A stretch of 64,000 nt of DNA from Apostichopus japonicus. Lineage: Eukaryota; Echinodermata; Holothuroidea; Aspidochirotida; Stichopodidae. Each line of letters starts with the position of its first letter. Position 1 is the first letter of the stretch. The stretch lies in contig NC_092573.1 in the NCBI RefSeq assembly GCF_037975245.1, positions 7,610,501-7,674,500 of the forward strand, written 5' to 3'. The translations under genes and the position numbers were made by a program. Below are positions 1-12,773 of this stretch, one piece after another. The notes below the pieces were generated by a model. That model did no database searches. It was given only the letters and a program-made list of their open reading frames with translations, and had not been told where the DNA came from.

Positions 1-370
1 AGATGTATAGCTGTTTTTGTACAAAGGAACCATAGTATTTCATTTGAGAGAAAGTTCAGATTCTTCAACACTGCTAAACTAAATTTGAACACTTAATTAT
101 TCTCCCTATGTTACATTCTTCTTGTCTGAAGTTCCAAACACTGGTGTCTTGTTGATAGTTGAAACTTTTCATTGTGAACTTTTGAACTTGAAGGGTTGCC
201 CTATTCCAATATCATGGAAAAAAAGTGGGGGAACCCCCAATTTCTGATTGTGTACGGATTAGAAGTTTAATCCATGTGCGAATGTGTTAATCTAATATCG
301 TACATCGAGTATGAATGAAGGATGGTGTGGGTTGCTTTTTTCCAAGGTTTGTGCTTTTCTTTTTGAAAGT

Positions 371-455
371 GTATGTTAAAAACAAAGGCCCTAATATAGC
401 GTGTTATTTTTTGTATGTTAAAAACAAAGGCCCTAATATAGCGTGTTATTTTTTG
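371..455. repeat. 42-bp tandem duplication
   Basis: Two perfect adjacent copies of a 42-bp unit beginning GTATGTTAAAAACAAAGGCC. They lie in what would be a distal CSNK1G intron. Apart from this, 1-1590 shows no coding exon or known element, only a G-run at 1063-1077. Confidence 0.9.
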
Positions 456-1593
456 GTTTTTATAACCGTGCGTGTAAGAGTATGTACATAGCCTAGGCTA
501 TGCATATTGCATGTACGACATTGACAGTCTCGTAACGAAGTGCTTTGAACCGTAGATGAAAGTTGAGGAAAATCCCGGTTGTAGTGACGATACCGGGATT
601 CATGTTGCAGCACTACCGATTGTGTGAAATTTGCACTACAGTACCACGCTAGTCCAAGCCAAATGGTCAACATGTGTGCTGTTGCACTGCCCACCAAAAC
701 ATGTTACTCCGAGCATGGTGCTGCAAGACAGCTCAGAAACTTGTAGGTCCATTTATCACATCATTACAGAATATACTTTTCATGATATGAAAGTAAAATG
801 AGTTTATGGATGTTATCGATCTGTTTCTACAGTGTCTCTATAGTGTCACAGGAGAACTTGCATTTCCTGGAATGTTAAGTTTGTACGAATGTACAACAGA
901 CATTTTTACTTGCAGATTCAACAATCTTGAGCAAGAAAGAAGTTGACATTTGAAAAACAGATAAGTAGAATATAATCCTCGTAATCTGAGAAGGGAAGTC
1001 AGCCAGACTTTGTTTCAGGAAATACTGTAGGCAAGAGAATAGGAGAGGATGGGGGTGGGAGAGGGGGGGGGGGGGGTACTGTTAGTGATAAACCTATTGC
1101 AGTTCATTTCTTCCAGCTAACAGGAAATAAAGAATGATTGTTAACCTTGAACAATTGGAGAGACAAATCTAGCCATGGGAAGCACAATTTGAATGAATCT
1201 ACAAGCACTGTACAGAACTCCTCTGCCTTTAACTTTCATCAACTATATATTGATCAATTCCAGTATTTGCAGTATTACCAATGCTGGAGAGAGGGGTATA
1301 CTAATATATGTTATATAATGATCAAACCCCAAACTAACATATTGTGCTAGTGCACAGTACTGTCTATCACTGTAGCAATTACATTGTTGGATAATACACA
1401 ATAACTTTGTGATGCTAAGGGAAGTAATGCTTTTTTTAAAGGTCAAAGGTAGTGATATCTTTGATTTTGCTCTGTGGTTTGGATTAACCTTCAACTTTTT
1501 TTTCTGTGAGATCATGAAATTGAGCCCTGTAAAGGACAGGCAAATAAAAACTTCCCTTACTTTGCTATAGTATCACAGTACTATACAAACTGA

Positions 1594-1690
1594 GTACAGT
1601 AGATAGGCTGAGTGGATAAAGGGGGTGGCTTTTGAAGCAACAAGGCTTAGCAATCGCAAGGATCCGGGTTCGATACCTGGCAGGGTCATA
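1594..1690 (+). mobile_element. tRNA-derived SINE head
   Basis: An A-box-like TAGGCTGAGTGG is followed about 65 nt later by a B-box GGTTCGATACC. The interval is long, as in class II (Leu/Ser-type) tRNAs with a long variable arm. The arms do not form a convincing acceptor stem and the sequence runs on, so this is a Pol III SINE head rather than a functional tRNA gene. It abuts the inverted-repeat element that starts at 1809. Confidence 0.6.
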
Positions 1691-1808
1691 ATAAAGTGGG
1701 TTTTCATCCAAGAGCAATCTACTTTGGTTTCCCATCTGAAATGACTTTCTATATTGAAAAGATTACAAGTTTGTGCTAAAATGTTGAATTGGTAGCCACC
1801 CGACATGT

Positions 1809-3943
1809 TACAGTACCGCCAATAAGTAACTTGGTAAACCGCGCTCTTTTTTTGCGCTCAGTGCATTTAACCTCGCTCTATCTTTTGTTAAAACCCGCAT
1901 TGAAATGCAGGTAATTGCGGGGAACTGTTTATCAGAGCGCAGATTCCGTCTGAAGGCTTCCCTAATTCTATTCATGCCCGCTAGAAGTGTGAAGCTCATT
2001 GTTATCGTCAGACGGTCAATGGCTGTAATCCTACTTAATTCCTTCCAATCCGGTAACAAAAGAATATCGATCTTCGCTGGTAGAAGGAAGACCGAAGGTT
2101 TATACTCGGTCAAGAGAAGGGATAGTGTTAAGCACGTATCTTACACTGTTTAAATTCAACGTACAATACAAATGTCCGCGCAAAAATTTGTGCGCAAAAT
2201 AGTTGGTTTGATGAGTGAAACATTAGCATAAAAACTTCCCGCGAACAATAAAACTTGCCGGTTAATATTCTAACAGTTCTCAACGTCCATTCGGAAATAA
2301 CAATATTCCTGAAAGTTATACAGGAATCATGATTTTTCCTACCACAGATTAAGTAAGAAAGCCAAATTGATAATTTCCCGGGGCTAGAACAGTGTACTGT
2401 TCTTGCAAGTAATACGGGCTATTCACGCACGTGTTACATTACGGAACTGAGGTGGTACTCAGTTGTATGCCGCACTGAGACATTGCACGTTGTCACTGCC
2501 CTTGGAATTCCCCAAGTATACAGCTTCAAGGGCCCTGTTCAAAACAACACTTCAAACGTTTTTGCACGTTGTTCTCATTTAGTATGCATGACCATTAAAT
2601 CCCCCAAAAAGGAATTCACATTTTACCTGTATGCGGAAAATACATTGGTACAGCAGGCTGTGGTCTGATGATTTGCATGCTACAGTACTGTACAACATTC
2701 TTACAATGTGCGTGAAACACTTGTTCTTAGTTAAACTTGGCAAATCGCCAAGAAATGATTGGCAGTGGAACGTCTCTAACATAGCGAAACAGCGAACAAT
2801 ATCCAATACACCGAGTCTTGTCTCATATTCGTAAGCCTATGAACAGAACTCTATAAATCAGTGCAACGTTTCCTAGCCTAATGTGCCTAAAGTCCACACA
2901 AAACGCGAGGCCTGGTGTTACTACTAAAATGATATGTTACCCCGAAAGGATAAGGCACAAAGTTTCCTTCTTGTTTTTTTTTTACGTCTGGTAACCAGAA
3001 CATATCGGGGAATAAAATAAACACGTATAAGAAAGGTTTTCCCCTTCAACACGAAACTATTCTCGTTTAAAACTTTCTTTCAGTCAAAGTCGTGAACTTT
3101 GTACTCGTACACTGGCCTAATGTGCCTAAATTCCACACAAAACGTGAGGCCTAATGTTACTACAAAAAATGGTCTGTTAGTGTGGGGTCTGCCCGATATT
3201 CATAATTTGTATGTGTCGCAATAGGTTAAGTTTTACTCGCACAGCACAGTACCATTCATAATTTGCATATTACACCAAATTTACACTCGGTGTCCAGATG
3301 GCGGGAAAATGAAACATCATGTTCAATGTTTTGTATCGTTCCCATGGTGCGATGAACTTGGGCAAGTTGCCACGTTCGAATGTCGATGACCTACTTATGT
3401 TCTGTGACCAATGTCAGTGGGAATTATGTGTGTTTTCCACGTGTTATATATATCTATATTATATATATATAGAAGTTTTACGTAAGCGGAGCGAATTTCG
3501 GGGCGGCTTGTTGATTGTAAGGAAGCACTTATCTAAGCATCAATATTTGTGAAAAATATCGCAATGTTTTTCAGATATTCTCTTTGAATGTCCTCTCCAT
3601 ATATCTCTCTTTCTCCGTCCACTCAAAGCTCGACATTTACGCTAATTCTGTTAGGGGTAAAATTATCGTAAATATCGAAAAATCGCGATAACTTTTGAAC
3701 TATTTATCTTGACGGTAAAAGCAAATATCGCCCAACCCTACCTCCACGCTATGAATAACATTGTATCGATCGGTTCACTCCCATTGTGCCGGTGGTGAAT
3801 AGCGAGCGGGGAATTTGCGTTCCTTTATTTGGAGTGCGGGGAAAGTAGCGTTCCTTTATTTGGAGCGGGGTTAATTACAGTTAAGCTGCGTTTTGCGCTG
3901 AATCGCGCTACTCTTTACCAAGTTACTTATTGGCGGTACTGTA
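1809..3943. mobile_element. TA-flanked terminal-inverted-repeat element (2.1 kb)
   Basis: A perfect 28-bp inverted repeat beginning CAGTACCGCCAATAAGTAAC starts at 1811, and its complement ends at 3941. TA dinucleotides flank both ends, as expected for Tc1/mariner/pogo-type insertions. A CCTTTATTTGGAG motif repeats near the right end (about 3820-3870). No transposase is recognisable inside. A 101-codon minus-strand ORF (2113-1808) and an 82-codon plus-strand ORF (1905-2153) have no family signature I know, so the element is probably non-autonomous. It sits about 110 bp from CSNK1G exon 2. Confidence 0.75.
2873..3180. repeat. Dispersed direct duplication inside the 2.1-kb element
   Basis: Blocks at about 2876-2940 and 3114-3180 share CCTAATGTGCCTAAA, CCACACAAAACG and GAGGCCT, followed by GTTACTAC. 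They are about 240 bp apart in the same orientation, so they look like an internal duplication that has since diverged. Confidence 0.7.
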
Positions 3944-4054
3944 GTTGTAATCCATAAGCCCTTGCTGGCTACTCCCACATTCGTAGTCGATTTGCATGTT
4001 TGGTTAATCTGCTGACAAACTCTGCTATTAAATAAAATGTGATAATATACTTAC

Positions 4055-4095
4055 CAATTTAATTGCTACGTGTTCATTGTTGTATAAATTCTTGC
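4055..4095 (-). CDS. CSNK1G: CSNK1G coding exon 2 (VAIK lysine)
   Basis: A 41-nt micro-exon between TTGCAG and GTAAGT. With the split Gly codon it encodes [14 protein letters not shown], which matches the kinase beta-2/beta-3 segment and contains the catalytic VAIK lysine. It is too short for ORF finders; I located it by searching for the expected family sequence. It ends in phase 0. Confidence 0.92.
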
Positions 4096-7000
4096 CTGCA
4101 AGAGAAACAGGAAAGGATGGAAGGGTAACAATTAACTTCAAACAATATGAGTCATTCATGTAGTATTCTAGTTTCTATAACAATAACTGCATCTAGCAAT
4201 GAAATAAATTGTACACTGAGCAGAAGACATCAGTTGTAACTATAAGAAAGAACCCTCCTAATATTATTCACGTACATGTGATGCAATAACCTCGCAATGT
4301 GAACCAAACTTTGGCATATCATCGCAGATCACACTGTAGGCTCACAATTTTTCAGCATAGACAAGGATACCGAAACAAGATTATAAATGGTGTGGCAGGT
4401 TTATAATAAGCAAGATGAGCATTACTTTTAATGCACCACTCGGTATATCTCAGCCATTTGCCAATACCGGTCTGGTCACTTTGGTGTTACATAAAACAAT
4501 GTTTCATGATACATCCGTAAATAGTTTTCATGCTGAACTTGTTGCTGTGTGGAAGACATGTTCTATCATTTCTGAGTCATATTTAGCTTGGATAATTTTG
4601 GATAGTTTTTTCGATTGCCACAGCTATGTTTTCAACTACTGCACCTATCTTTTGCTGTTTACTAAATTATCAATCTTTATGCAATCACATTCTGCTTGTA
4701 TTTTGTGGCATTGCACAGTGGTTTTTACTCACAGCATCTCACACACTGTACCACAACACTATGTATATCACACTGTGCATGACTCCTAATTAATTTCATG
4801 TTGTCACTGTACACAGAGAACAATCTCAAGTCACACTTCCTGTACAGTGTTGTATAGGATGAGTAGCATACTGTACAGTACATGTACACAACACAGAAAG
4901 TGTGATGTACAGTATATACACAAAATAGTAGATTCTGATAAAACAACATCTTGTATATTTCCCAGAAACACTAGAGTTGATTGCACCACCAAGATCATTC
5001 TTCTACTGTGTCAATCATTTTGAAGGTTGCAGCCAAGGTGCAAGGCAATCCATTGATACTCAATCTTGATTTACTAGCATAGACCAACAGACACACAGAA
5101 GCCATCAGTTTAGGGGGTAACTTCTCAGAAATGCACACTTCTTGTTGTTGCATTGCAGTGTGCTCATGATGCATCTGCTTGCCCTTCCCATTATCGGCGA
5201 ATAATCAACGCACTTGCAATACTACGATGATCATGGTTAAGAGGATGAAGGCTCTACGAGAGACTAATCGGATAGAGTATTTGGGGTTCAAAGAAAGCTA
5301 AGAATTTACAAAATGAAACGTGGACTAGAGGAGAACAAATTTTGTAAACTCATGAATTACTGGTGAAATAAAGGGGAGCTCCTGCTTAGAGTATTGTTTA
5401 TGTGAGCCATGCTCACTGTGAAAATTAGCCAAGCTTAACAAACGTACATGATCTTTCTCTCAATGCTGTCTCTCAATGCTGTCTCTGTAGAAGTGATATC
5501 TTTGCATTGTTGAGGAGAATCATTAAAGTACAACCGATTTAGAAATAAAAGGTAACTAAATAAAACTTGCTAGAGCTGTAGTATATTAGCTTATTTAGTT
5601 TTATTCTCGTAGTTGTTCACTAATAGCTTGTTTATTGTATGGTTCTGTTTGTATTCACTACTGGTTTATGTTTACTGTCGACGGGAAATCATTTTCCGTT
5701 TTTGGTTTACTGAAATGGACAATAAAGTTTTCTATCTATCTATTTATATCTCAAAATACACTTTAAGAAAGGGTAAGTTGCATGATTTACTCCTGGGAGA
5801 AATTTTAAGATGTGATATTTATTGTTATTTTTTTTATTTAGTTTTATTAATAATCCAGCATTTACTGTTGGAGAGAATGACACATTATGCAAATTTCTTG
5901 TAACACATGCATTTAGTGCTTGAGTTAATTTGGTTTTTATTTTAGTACTGTATATCACAATGGTTAGGGAGCCAACAGAAGCTCATTTAAAACCCTACCC
6001 AGTGCAATGACAGTGGATAAATAAGGGGTTAATCAACGGTCTAGCGTGTGTTACTCACAGGATTAATGCACGATCGGGGGATAATGCAAGCGATGCACGA
6101 GGGCGGAGCCGGAGTGCATCCAGCGATAGCATTAACACCCGGAGTGCATTAATCATGTGAGTAACGCACGCTAGACTGTTGATTAACCCTGTTCATTCAT
6201 TCACTACCATTTGTGTGGGGGAAAAATCATAAAACAAAACATTTTTGGTTACATATAACCAAAGATTTATTAAAGTGATGCCCCGTAATTTTACTGTGCG
6301 TTACTCACAGGATTAACCACGGTCAGCTGACCTGAATGGACCAATAGGATTTAGGAATCTTTACTACGTATGAATGAACACTGGTTTATTCCAAGCTTTT
6401 TCATTTCAGTGAATGCTCAGATAGCCGGAACCTTATCCTTTGAACCAAAAATACAATACTTATTGGTTTAGGGAAATTACACACAACAACATTTACCTGT
6501 CTTCACTTACAAACACACTTTTTCCTGTCTAGCTGTCTGGTATCAAAATTACTTAAGTTTAACAATGAACCACTGTCAACCTAGATGCATATTACATTAA
6601 AACAAACTTCAAGATCTACAGTACCAAGCGAGGGGGGATGTATCTTACAGAGAATACAGAAAAGAGACTACCATTGTGAACAAAGAGTTTTCATTCTGAT
6701 AATTTAAAGCCAAGAGAGCCATTCCACAACCCAGCCTAAATGTCTTGAAATTCTTTTCCAAACCTCTAAAGCATGTGCATGTGGTCTAACCCTAACTAGT
6801 TAAGTTCAAACCTGCAGGTTTGAAAATAGTTTCACTGAATAATCATTTAGTTCTTTCATGTGTGGAAATCTGTTACCTTCATATGGTTACTGGATGAACT
6901 TGAAATCCTACAAATATCTCTACATTCCTAGGCAAATTTTGATTACTATATAACAGAAAGTCACTGAGTGTTCAGATAAACATCTACAGTAGAGATAAGA

Positions 7001-8203
7001 GATAAGGGTGCACAGAAAACAACAGGGAGAACCTGAGAGGATGCACAATATGTCTACACAGTTGTCGGACCACAGGTCACCACTGCAGTGTTGTTGGAAT
7101 GAACACACTGTGACGATAGGCCGCTCCTTTATCTCCTTTTCTTCATGTAACAAAGTTATGTTCCTACAGGTGACCAAACCTACAACTAGTCGGCCTTCTC
7201 GAGATCAGCATGGAGGTGTCTGATGTGCAAAGGAGAAGGCTACTACTACTGAACCCAGTTTTTGATTGTCTGATGATGAAAATAATCACTTTCCAGCCAA
7301 CTGGTTGGCAATGATTAGATGCAAGGACAGTACAGCACTATAGCCCATATACTGTTTATCATATCAGCATAATTCCAAACTTATTGAGCTGAGTTTATAA
7401 TTGTCAAGATGAACAATAACAGGCTCATATTTTCATTTTCTATGTACAACAGTGGTTGTTCCTCCTCTTGGAATAAAGTTCTGTTAGTAAGGAAGAATGT
7501 GACTCTTGCTTGCATAATCATAGATCTATACTGATAATGTGGTACCAGTACCTACTGTACTCCTGGTGTATTCATAGGTTTCCATTGGTTACATACACAT
7601 GGTTGGTTCTTAAATGCTACACAGGGTCATGCAAACAGATCAATACCAGCTCTGCGAAGGTGCAGAGATCAGGACAATATCACAGAATAATCAGTGAAAA
7701 GAAGTGAGGGTTTACAACTTGGGTATTACACCAGACAAATACATGTACAGTTTGTACTGTACCAAAATGATCTGCATCAAGTAATTCATTTCATAAGAGA
7801 AAACCCTACTAGATTTACCTTTTTTTTTGCTATAAAGCATTCTCATGTAACTTGAATTTACCTTGGTAAGGCTTTTTATTTTTGTCCTTATTTGTTTTCT
7901 TACTTACTTATCATGTATTCCTTTTTAGATTTTTTGTTTAGCAAAGAAAAGAAGCAAACCTTCTGAACTACGTATAGCCCTTTATGAAAAAGCATGCAAA
8001 TATTAGTACAGTACAGAATTTCAAAATCTTCACTTACCTAGCCTTATTTCGCCAAAGTTGCCTGAGCCAATTTTCTTGCCTACTCTAAAGTTTGGACCGA
8101 CCATTAATACACCCGAGTTGGAACTATTGCCCCCTCGTCCAGTCCCTGATGAAGTACGGCCCGTGCCCTTCTTCCTGTGGCTATCAGAAGGGCGCTGTTG
8201 CAT
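4055..8203 (-). CDS. CSNK1G: Casein kinase 1 gamma, 5' part (2 coding exons, 3' end off window)
   Basis: Serine/threonine kinase of the CK1 gamma group, a membrane-anchored family known for Wnt co-receptor phosphorylation. Coding exons are 8203-8038 and 4095-4055, joined in phase 1, giving the first 69 residues. A basic, Ser/Gly-rich head (residues 1-30) leads into the family signature [16 protein letters not shown]. The glycine-rich loop [11 protein letters not shown] follows at 46-56, and exon 2 supplies [14 protein letters not shown] with the ATP-binding lysine at 68. The family usually has Cys where this copy has Ser47. Splice sites are canonical: donor GTAAGT at 8037, acceptor TTGCAG before 4095, donor GTAAGT at 4054-4049. 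The next exon should encode the EPIKSRAPQLHLEYRFYK region; I could not find it between 1 and 4048, so it is probably left of the window. The gene is head-to-head with CEP120. Vertebrates have three paralogues, and this looks like the single pre-duplication gene. Confidence 0.93.
4101..8030. other. CSNK1G first coding intron, otherwise featureless
   Basis: AT-rich intron sequence. The ORFs at 4415-4789 and 5613-5903 are low-complexity, lack splice-compatible homology and are treated as chance. A short CTCTCAATGCTGT duplication lies near 5460. The palindrome at 6025-6190 is the only structured element. Confidence 0.6.
6025..6190. mobile_element. Long near-perfect palindrome (foldback MITE-like)
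   Basis: The left arm GGTTAATCAACGGTCTAGCG continues through TTACTCACAGGATTAATGCA. The right arm is its complement with few mismatches and ends GTTGATTAACC near 6188. The arms are about 60 bp around a GC-richer centre. A partial third copy of the arm (GTGCGTTACTCACAGGATTA) lies near 6297-6317. The structure suits a foldback-type miniature transposon in the first CSNK1G coding intron. Confidence 0.65.
8038..8203 (-). CDS. CSNK1G: CSNK1G coding exon 1 (start codon, glycine loop)
   Basis: 166 nt encoding residues 1-55 plus one base. The start is the ATG at 8203, giving [15 protein letters not shown]. The exon ends AGGCTAG before GTAAGTG, so the Gly56 codon is split. A 5' UTR part of the same exon (8204-8376) follows a good acceptor (TTTCCTCAG ending at 8377), so at least one noncoding exon lies further upstream, at higher coordinates. 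Confidence 0.93.
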
Positions 8204-8376
8204 TATTTCTTCTCTCTCTTCGTTCTACTGATTGACAAAGATGTTTACTCTCTGTTAGGAGCAATATTAACGATGTCATCCCAAAACGATCATGAATTAT
8301 CTTTCTTTTCTATAGCAGAAGTCCTTTGTAGTTCCATTCTTGATGAAAGCACTTTGAAAGATTCGGCAAGCCAAGG
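8204..8376 (-). other. CSNK1G: CSNK1G 5' UTR portion of exon
   Basis: Reading the minus strand, a pyrimidine-rich acceptor (CATCTTTCCTCAG) ends at 8377, and no long ORF intervenes before the ATG at 8203. I infer a 173-nt untranslated leader segment. The upstream noncoding exon and the promoter were not identified; they lie somewhere between 8.4 and about 23 kb. Confidence 0.55.
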
Positions 8377-10540
8377 CTGAGGAAAGATGACACAGACAGA
8401 AAAGCGTTAATTCCTTGACATTGTTCCACAGGGTTTCATGAATCCTCTTCACTCAAAAAATATGATTAAAACAGCTTTCTTGGTGACTGCAACCTACATT
8501 GGAGAGACAAAAATAAAAAAAACCAGGAGTTACTTTAAATAAGAAAGCTTCAATTGTTTTTCAACTTCCAGATTGCTGATTCAGTGCCAAAATATCAAAA
8601 TTAACATTGTTTTCCAATATACAGCATACCACTGAATGAAGGCACGTATATCTGTACTTATGACTGTTAACACACACACACAAAATCAAATCCATGTGTA
8701 AACTCACTGATCTGAGTAATGTTCACAATCTGCTGTCTACCAAGCATATATACTGTACTGCCTAACAACAGTAAGAATGGTGTACTGTAGCTCTGCGGTA
8801 CAGTATGAATGTGCATCTCTGCAGTCCCAGCTACAGTAGTATTTAAAGTGAAAGAGTACTCAAGAACAAACAGCACAACAAAGTATTCAAACACATGCTG
8901 AAGCTACATATATAATAGATATATGGTTCTTTCCCAGAATAATACCAGGGTGTGATTTCAATGGACAGTATGAAGCCTATACAGGCCTGCAGGGCTAGTG
9001 TCATGCCTTCTCGCTGTTGCTATTTTTCCACTAAAGCAGGTCACATTGAAACCACAGACTGGGTAGGGCATTTATTTACATCGATATTAGTCACTAATTT
9101 TACAAACCAATAGGGTGAGAAGGAACAAAAGAAAGTTATGAAGTAACATTTAAACTGATATGAATATTCAATGCATGGATAGTTGCAAATTGTTCGGGAG
9201 GGCTCTATTAAGTCACACAGAAGGCAAGGTACTGTGGCTTCTGATAGACAATATGTGACTAGAAAAGAAATTTGTTGAAGGAATTGTAGTCAAGTTCTGG
9301 ATGGTGATATTTTAGACAGTACGTAATACAGTCTGTCACTATTTTGAATTATGTTTAACTTATTATTTCCTCTTTCAAAGCTTGCTTACAATTTCCCATT
9401 GTAAATACATTTGAAAAGGTCCTCATACAGATGGATGGAACCTTACATGCAACACAGAACTGCACTGTTTAGTTGAAATGTAATCAATTGGGACTCTGCT
9501 AACCATCAAAGCTTTAACTTTGCTGATATCAGATAGATCGAAAGGAATATTTAGGAAAATTTGTAGTTTTGATATATAAAAAAAAAAAAATTTTAGATAA
9601 TATTTCTGTAGCTATTCCATTTTTTCTAAGGAATATTTAGGAAAATTTGTAGTTTTGATACATATCAAAAAAAAAAAACCCAAAAAAAATTAAGATAATA
9701 TTTCTGTAGCTAAATATTCCAGTTTTCAATATTCACTTTTAAAAATCACTTTTAAGATATGCTATTTCTCTGGAATGCTATTAAGAGCCTCATTATGAAT
9801 TCCGTTTAAAACATAAAGTAATCGATACCTACTGTAACTTTGCACTCTTGTTTTGGTACTAACCTGCGGTAAATAATCACAAATTCATCTATTGCCAAAA
9901 TTTTGGCCCACTGGGAAGATCGATCAAATTAAAAATTTCAAACAATAACCTTGCATGTCTTGTGTTTGTCAACACAATGGTCAGTTCAAAACATTATTCA
10001 GAGGTTTGCACCAGCAAATGATTGTGTGATTATATACTACACAATATAGTATTAACAAACAAGTGTCTATCAAGATGGAATGCAAAATTGAATGTCAAAA
10101 CTTAATCACCAAGGGATTTTCACCTGAATAGGAGAGTGATCAGCATATTTGGTGGGAAACTTTTATAAATGAAAACTTATGTACAGTTTAGTTATAGCAC
10201 AATACTCTATCCTCCTTCAACACTACACTGATGAATACTCGTCTCCTCAGTGCAGGCTAAATGTGAATGTTAATCCATTTTTAAATAACATGTACTGTAA
10301 TTAAGTCAGCAAAAACCTTACAAGTGCTTTAATTTCATATGAACGACAGTGCACCCTTGGATGTCATTTAATTCAAGTATTGCAAATGATTTTAGAGGAC
10401 AAAAAACTCTATCTAGAGTTGCATCTGTGTTGCATCTGAAGAACTGACTAAATGGTCTGTGTATTCAACTTGTAGTTGTCCAGCCACTACATTAATCCTC
10501 AGCTGCTTCAAGGGTCATTCCTCAGGTATTATATGTTAGG
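8377..10540. other. Spacer or CSNK1G 5' intron, no gene seen
   Basis: No exon-like segment on either strand. A (CA)n tract lies near 8670, and TACTGTA/TACAGTA words are frequent. The only structured feature is the duplication at 9540-9717. Confidence 0.5.
9540..9717. repeat. Tandem duplication of about 90 bp with A-runs
   Basis: Two copies begin AAGGAATATTTAGGAAAATT and end AATATTTCTGTAGCTA. Each carries a poly-A stretch of different length, consistent with slippage after duplication. Confidence 0.85.
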
Positions 10541-10904
10541 TTTACAGTCTTGTTCACGGCCAAGGCCTCTCACACGATTTCACAACTTAACCCTGGTCAT
10601 TGGTAACTTGTCACACCTACACACCAAAGTGTGCACAATTCGAACAATCTCTCCTGGGGCACCACAGTGCACCACATCTACCTGTCCCCTGGGGAACTTC
10701 CCATAGGGTGCAGCCACAAACCAGCGCACTCAACTATTTAACAAGTTATCTCGCAAGTCACCATTTATAAACCTGGGTAAACAGAGGCAATGGAGATAAA
10801 GTGCCTTGCCCAAGGACACAACGCAATGATCTGGCCAGGGCTCGAACCTGTAATCCTTAGATCACAAGTCCACTGCCTTAACCACTTGACCACAACGCCC
10901 TCAC
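10541..10904 (-). mobile_element. tRNA-derived SINE, full-length copy
   Basis: Read on the minus strand it starts GTGAGGGCGTTGTGGTC with A-box TGGTCAAGTGG and B-box GGTTCGAGCCC. The conserved body contains GTTGTGTCCTTGGGCAAGG, and the 3' part ends near ACAAGACTGTAAA. The same family occurs at 39752-40056 (minus) and 58616-59004 (plus). The body resembles the shared central domains described for animal SINE superfamilies; I cannot say which one. Confidence 0.88.
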
Positions 10905-12773
10905 GCGGTAAGTGGTATAGAAATATCACCTGGACTGATCTCACTGTCATCTTATTTTTTTAATGGTCCACAACTTATTCAAATTACTTTTGTGTTAACA
11001 GTCGTCCTTTAAATGGTTTTCAGACTTTGACCTCTGTTGACCAATTAAATGTCAGTATGATTTCCATAACTACTCTGTAACATAAGCAAATACTGTATCT
11101 AATATATACTATATTATCAGCAAAGATTGTTGAGTTGCTCCCATGAGTCTGTAAAGTATTTGAAGTGATGATTGCTATAATTCAGGCAAATCTTCAAGAG
11201 GAAATTGATTTAACTAGTAATTTTTAATTTCAAGCCCTTACAGATTTTAGCATGTGGCTAAAATTGTGAAATTCTAGTCATGTTTACAACACTATCTCCT
11301 CATTATTGGCCATCGATACATATATTCAGGTATTGCTGGAATAACCCAGGACAGGGTTCTTTATAAAGAAAAAAAAAGTCATGCAATACTTGTGTTTTAG
11401 CTGATCGAACATGATGTTAAGTTAATTATATCAAAATATTTGAATTGCAAAATGTACCGAAAATAAACAAATGTATGTTATGTTGGTAAAATTGTGGGTC
11501 ACACTATCAGGATTATACCAAATGATAGTAACTTAACTTGAAAGCTTACTCCACACAAATACAGTACTGTATGTATGTACTGTTACTTTCACTGCGACAT
11601 AATCTTTCTGTACTACATCATTTCTATATAAAAACTGTATGAGGTGTGAATAAGTAGAATTTACTGTTTGTTGTTTGCCTAAGAGTTGGCACACACTGAC
11701 ACTACCTGACAAAGCAAACAGTGTTCATTCTATTATGACTGATCAAAGTTCATCATTAATCATTCCTACTTTACAGTATGAACCATTGTAGATCTGTGGC
11801 TGCACTGCTCATATCAAAATCTGAAAATTACTGTAGGTGAAAGTATTTGACACACAATTATATTAATAATGACAACAGCTAGGTCCCTTATGAAATAATT
11901 CTTTGGTGAAACATTAACAAACCATCATGCCAAAGTGAACTGAGACTTTGCATACCTGATGCTGCTGCTTTCAAGAATCTGACATTTTATGCTGCATGTA
12001 CAAAGTAACATTTATTTGAACGATCTTCTATAGTAACATCATGAGTTTGCACATTCATTACCAGTGATTATACAGTAGTAGCTTTCACTCCATGGGCTAT
12101 TAAGAGCTGCTACTTTAATATCAAGTACTGAGACGGTTTCATATGTGTCGCTTTCATTACAGCAATACTATAATCCAACACAAACAAGATAAAAGTTTTT
12201 TTCAATCGTTTGGTTTTTGTACTTAATGGAGACAGGTACTGCAATTGAGAAGACCATAATGAGGATAGTGATTTAAATGATACTTGTTAATACTTGAGTC
12301 ATATGGAGGTGATATGATCAAAATATTAAGACCAAAACAGGTTCACATGTACTATACTGCCTTAGCCTCCTTGCAAATCTACCAGAACTATGGATTCAAG
12401 CACTCCATATTAGACACTCACATGAAGCATTTTAGAACTGTCCAAAGTTTCCCGTCTAAAGAGGAATGTCCAGGGGAAAGTAAATTTTTGACAGATGAAA
12501 GAATTGCATGTATTCCAATTATAAAATCGGTTATTGCAATTTGTACAATAATTGAACTTGAAGCACACAGGTCACAGCAAAATATTTTGTTTTCAGTTAC
12601 AATGTTTTGACATTGGATAAGATAGGGTTCCAACTTCAACAAAGTGGATGAGTAAGATACTGTACTAATGACACAGTGTATTCATACTAAATCTGTTCAT
12701 CTCAGGTTTTAAGAATAAAATAGATGTAAATTTAAAAAAAAAATGTCATATGCAAACTATGAAATATTACACC

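Noticed and set aside
1594-1690. Functional tRNA gene
   Set aside because: A and B boxes are present but the acceptor arms do not pair, and the region continues as a dispersed repeat.
1-4048. CSNK1G exon 3 within the window
   Set aside because: I searched both for the expected EPIKSRAPQ/RFYKQLG coding pattern and for minus-strand donors and found none, so it is likely beyond the left edge.
4415-4789. 124-codon ORF
   Set aside because: AT-rich sequence in a CSNK1G intron; no family resemblance, and the opposite strand is similarly open by chance.
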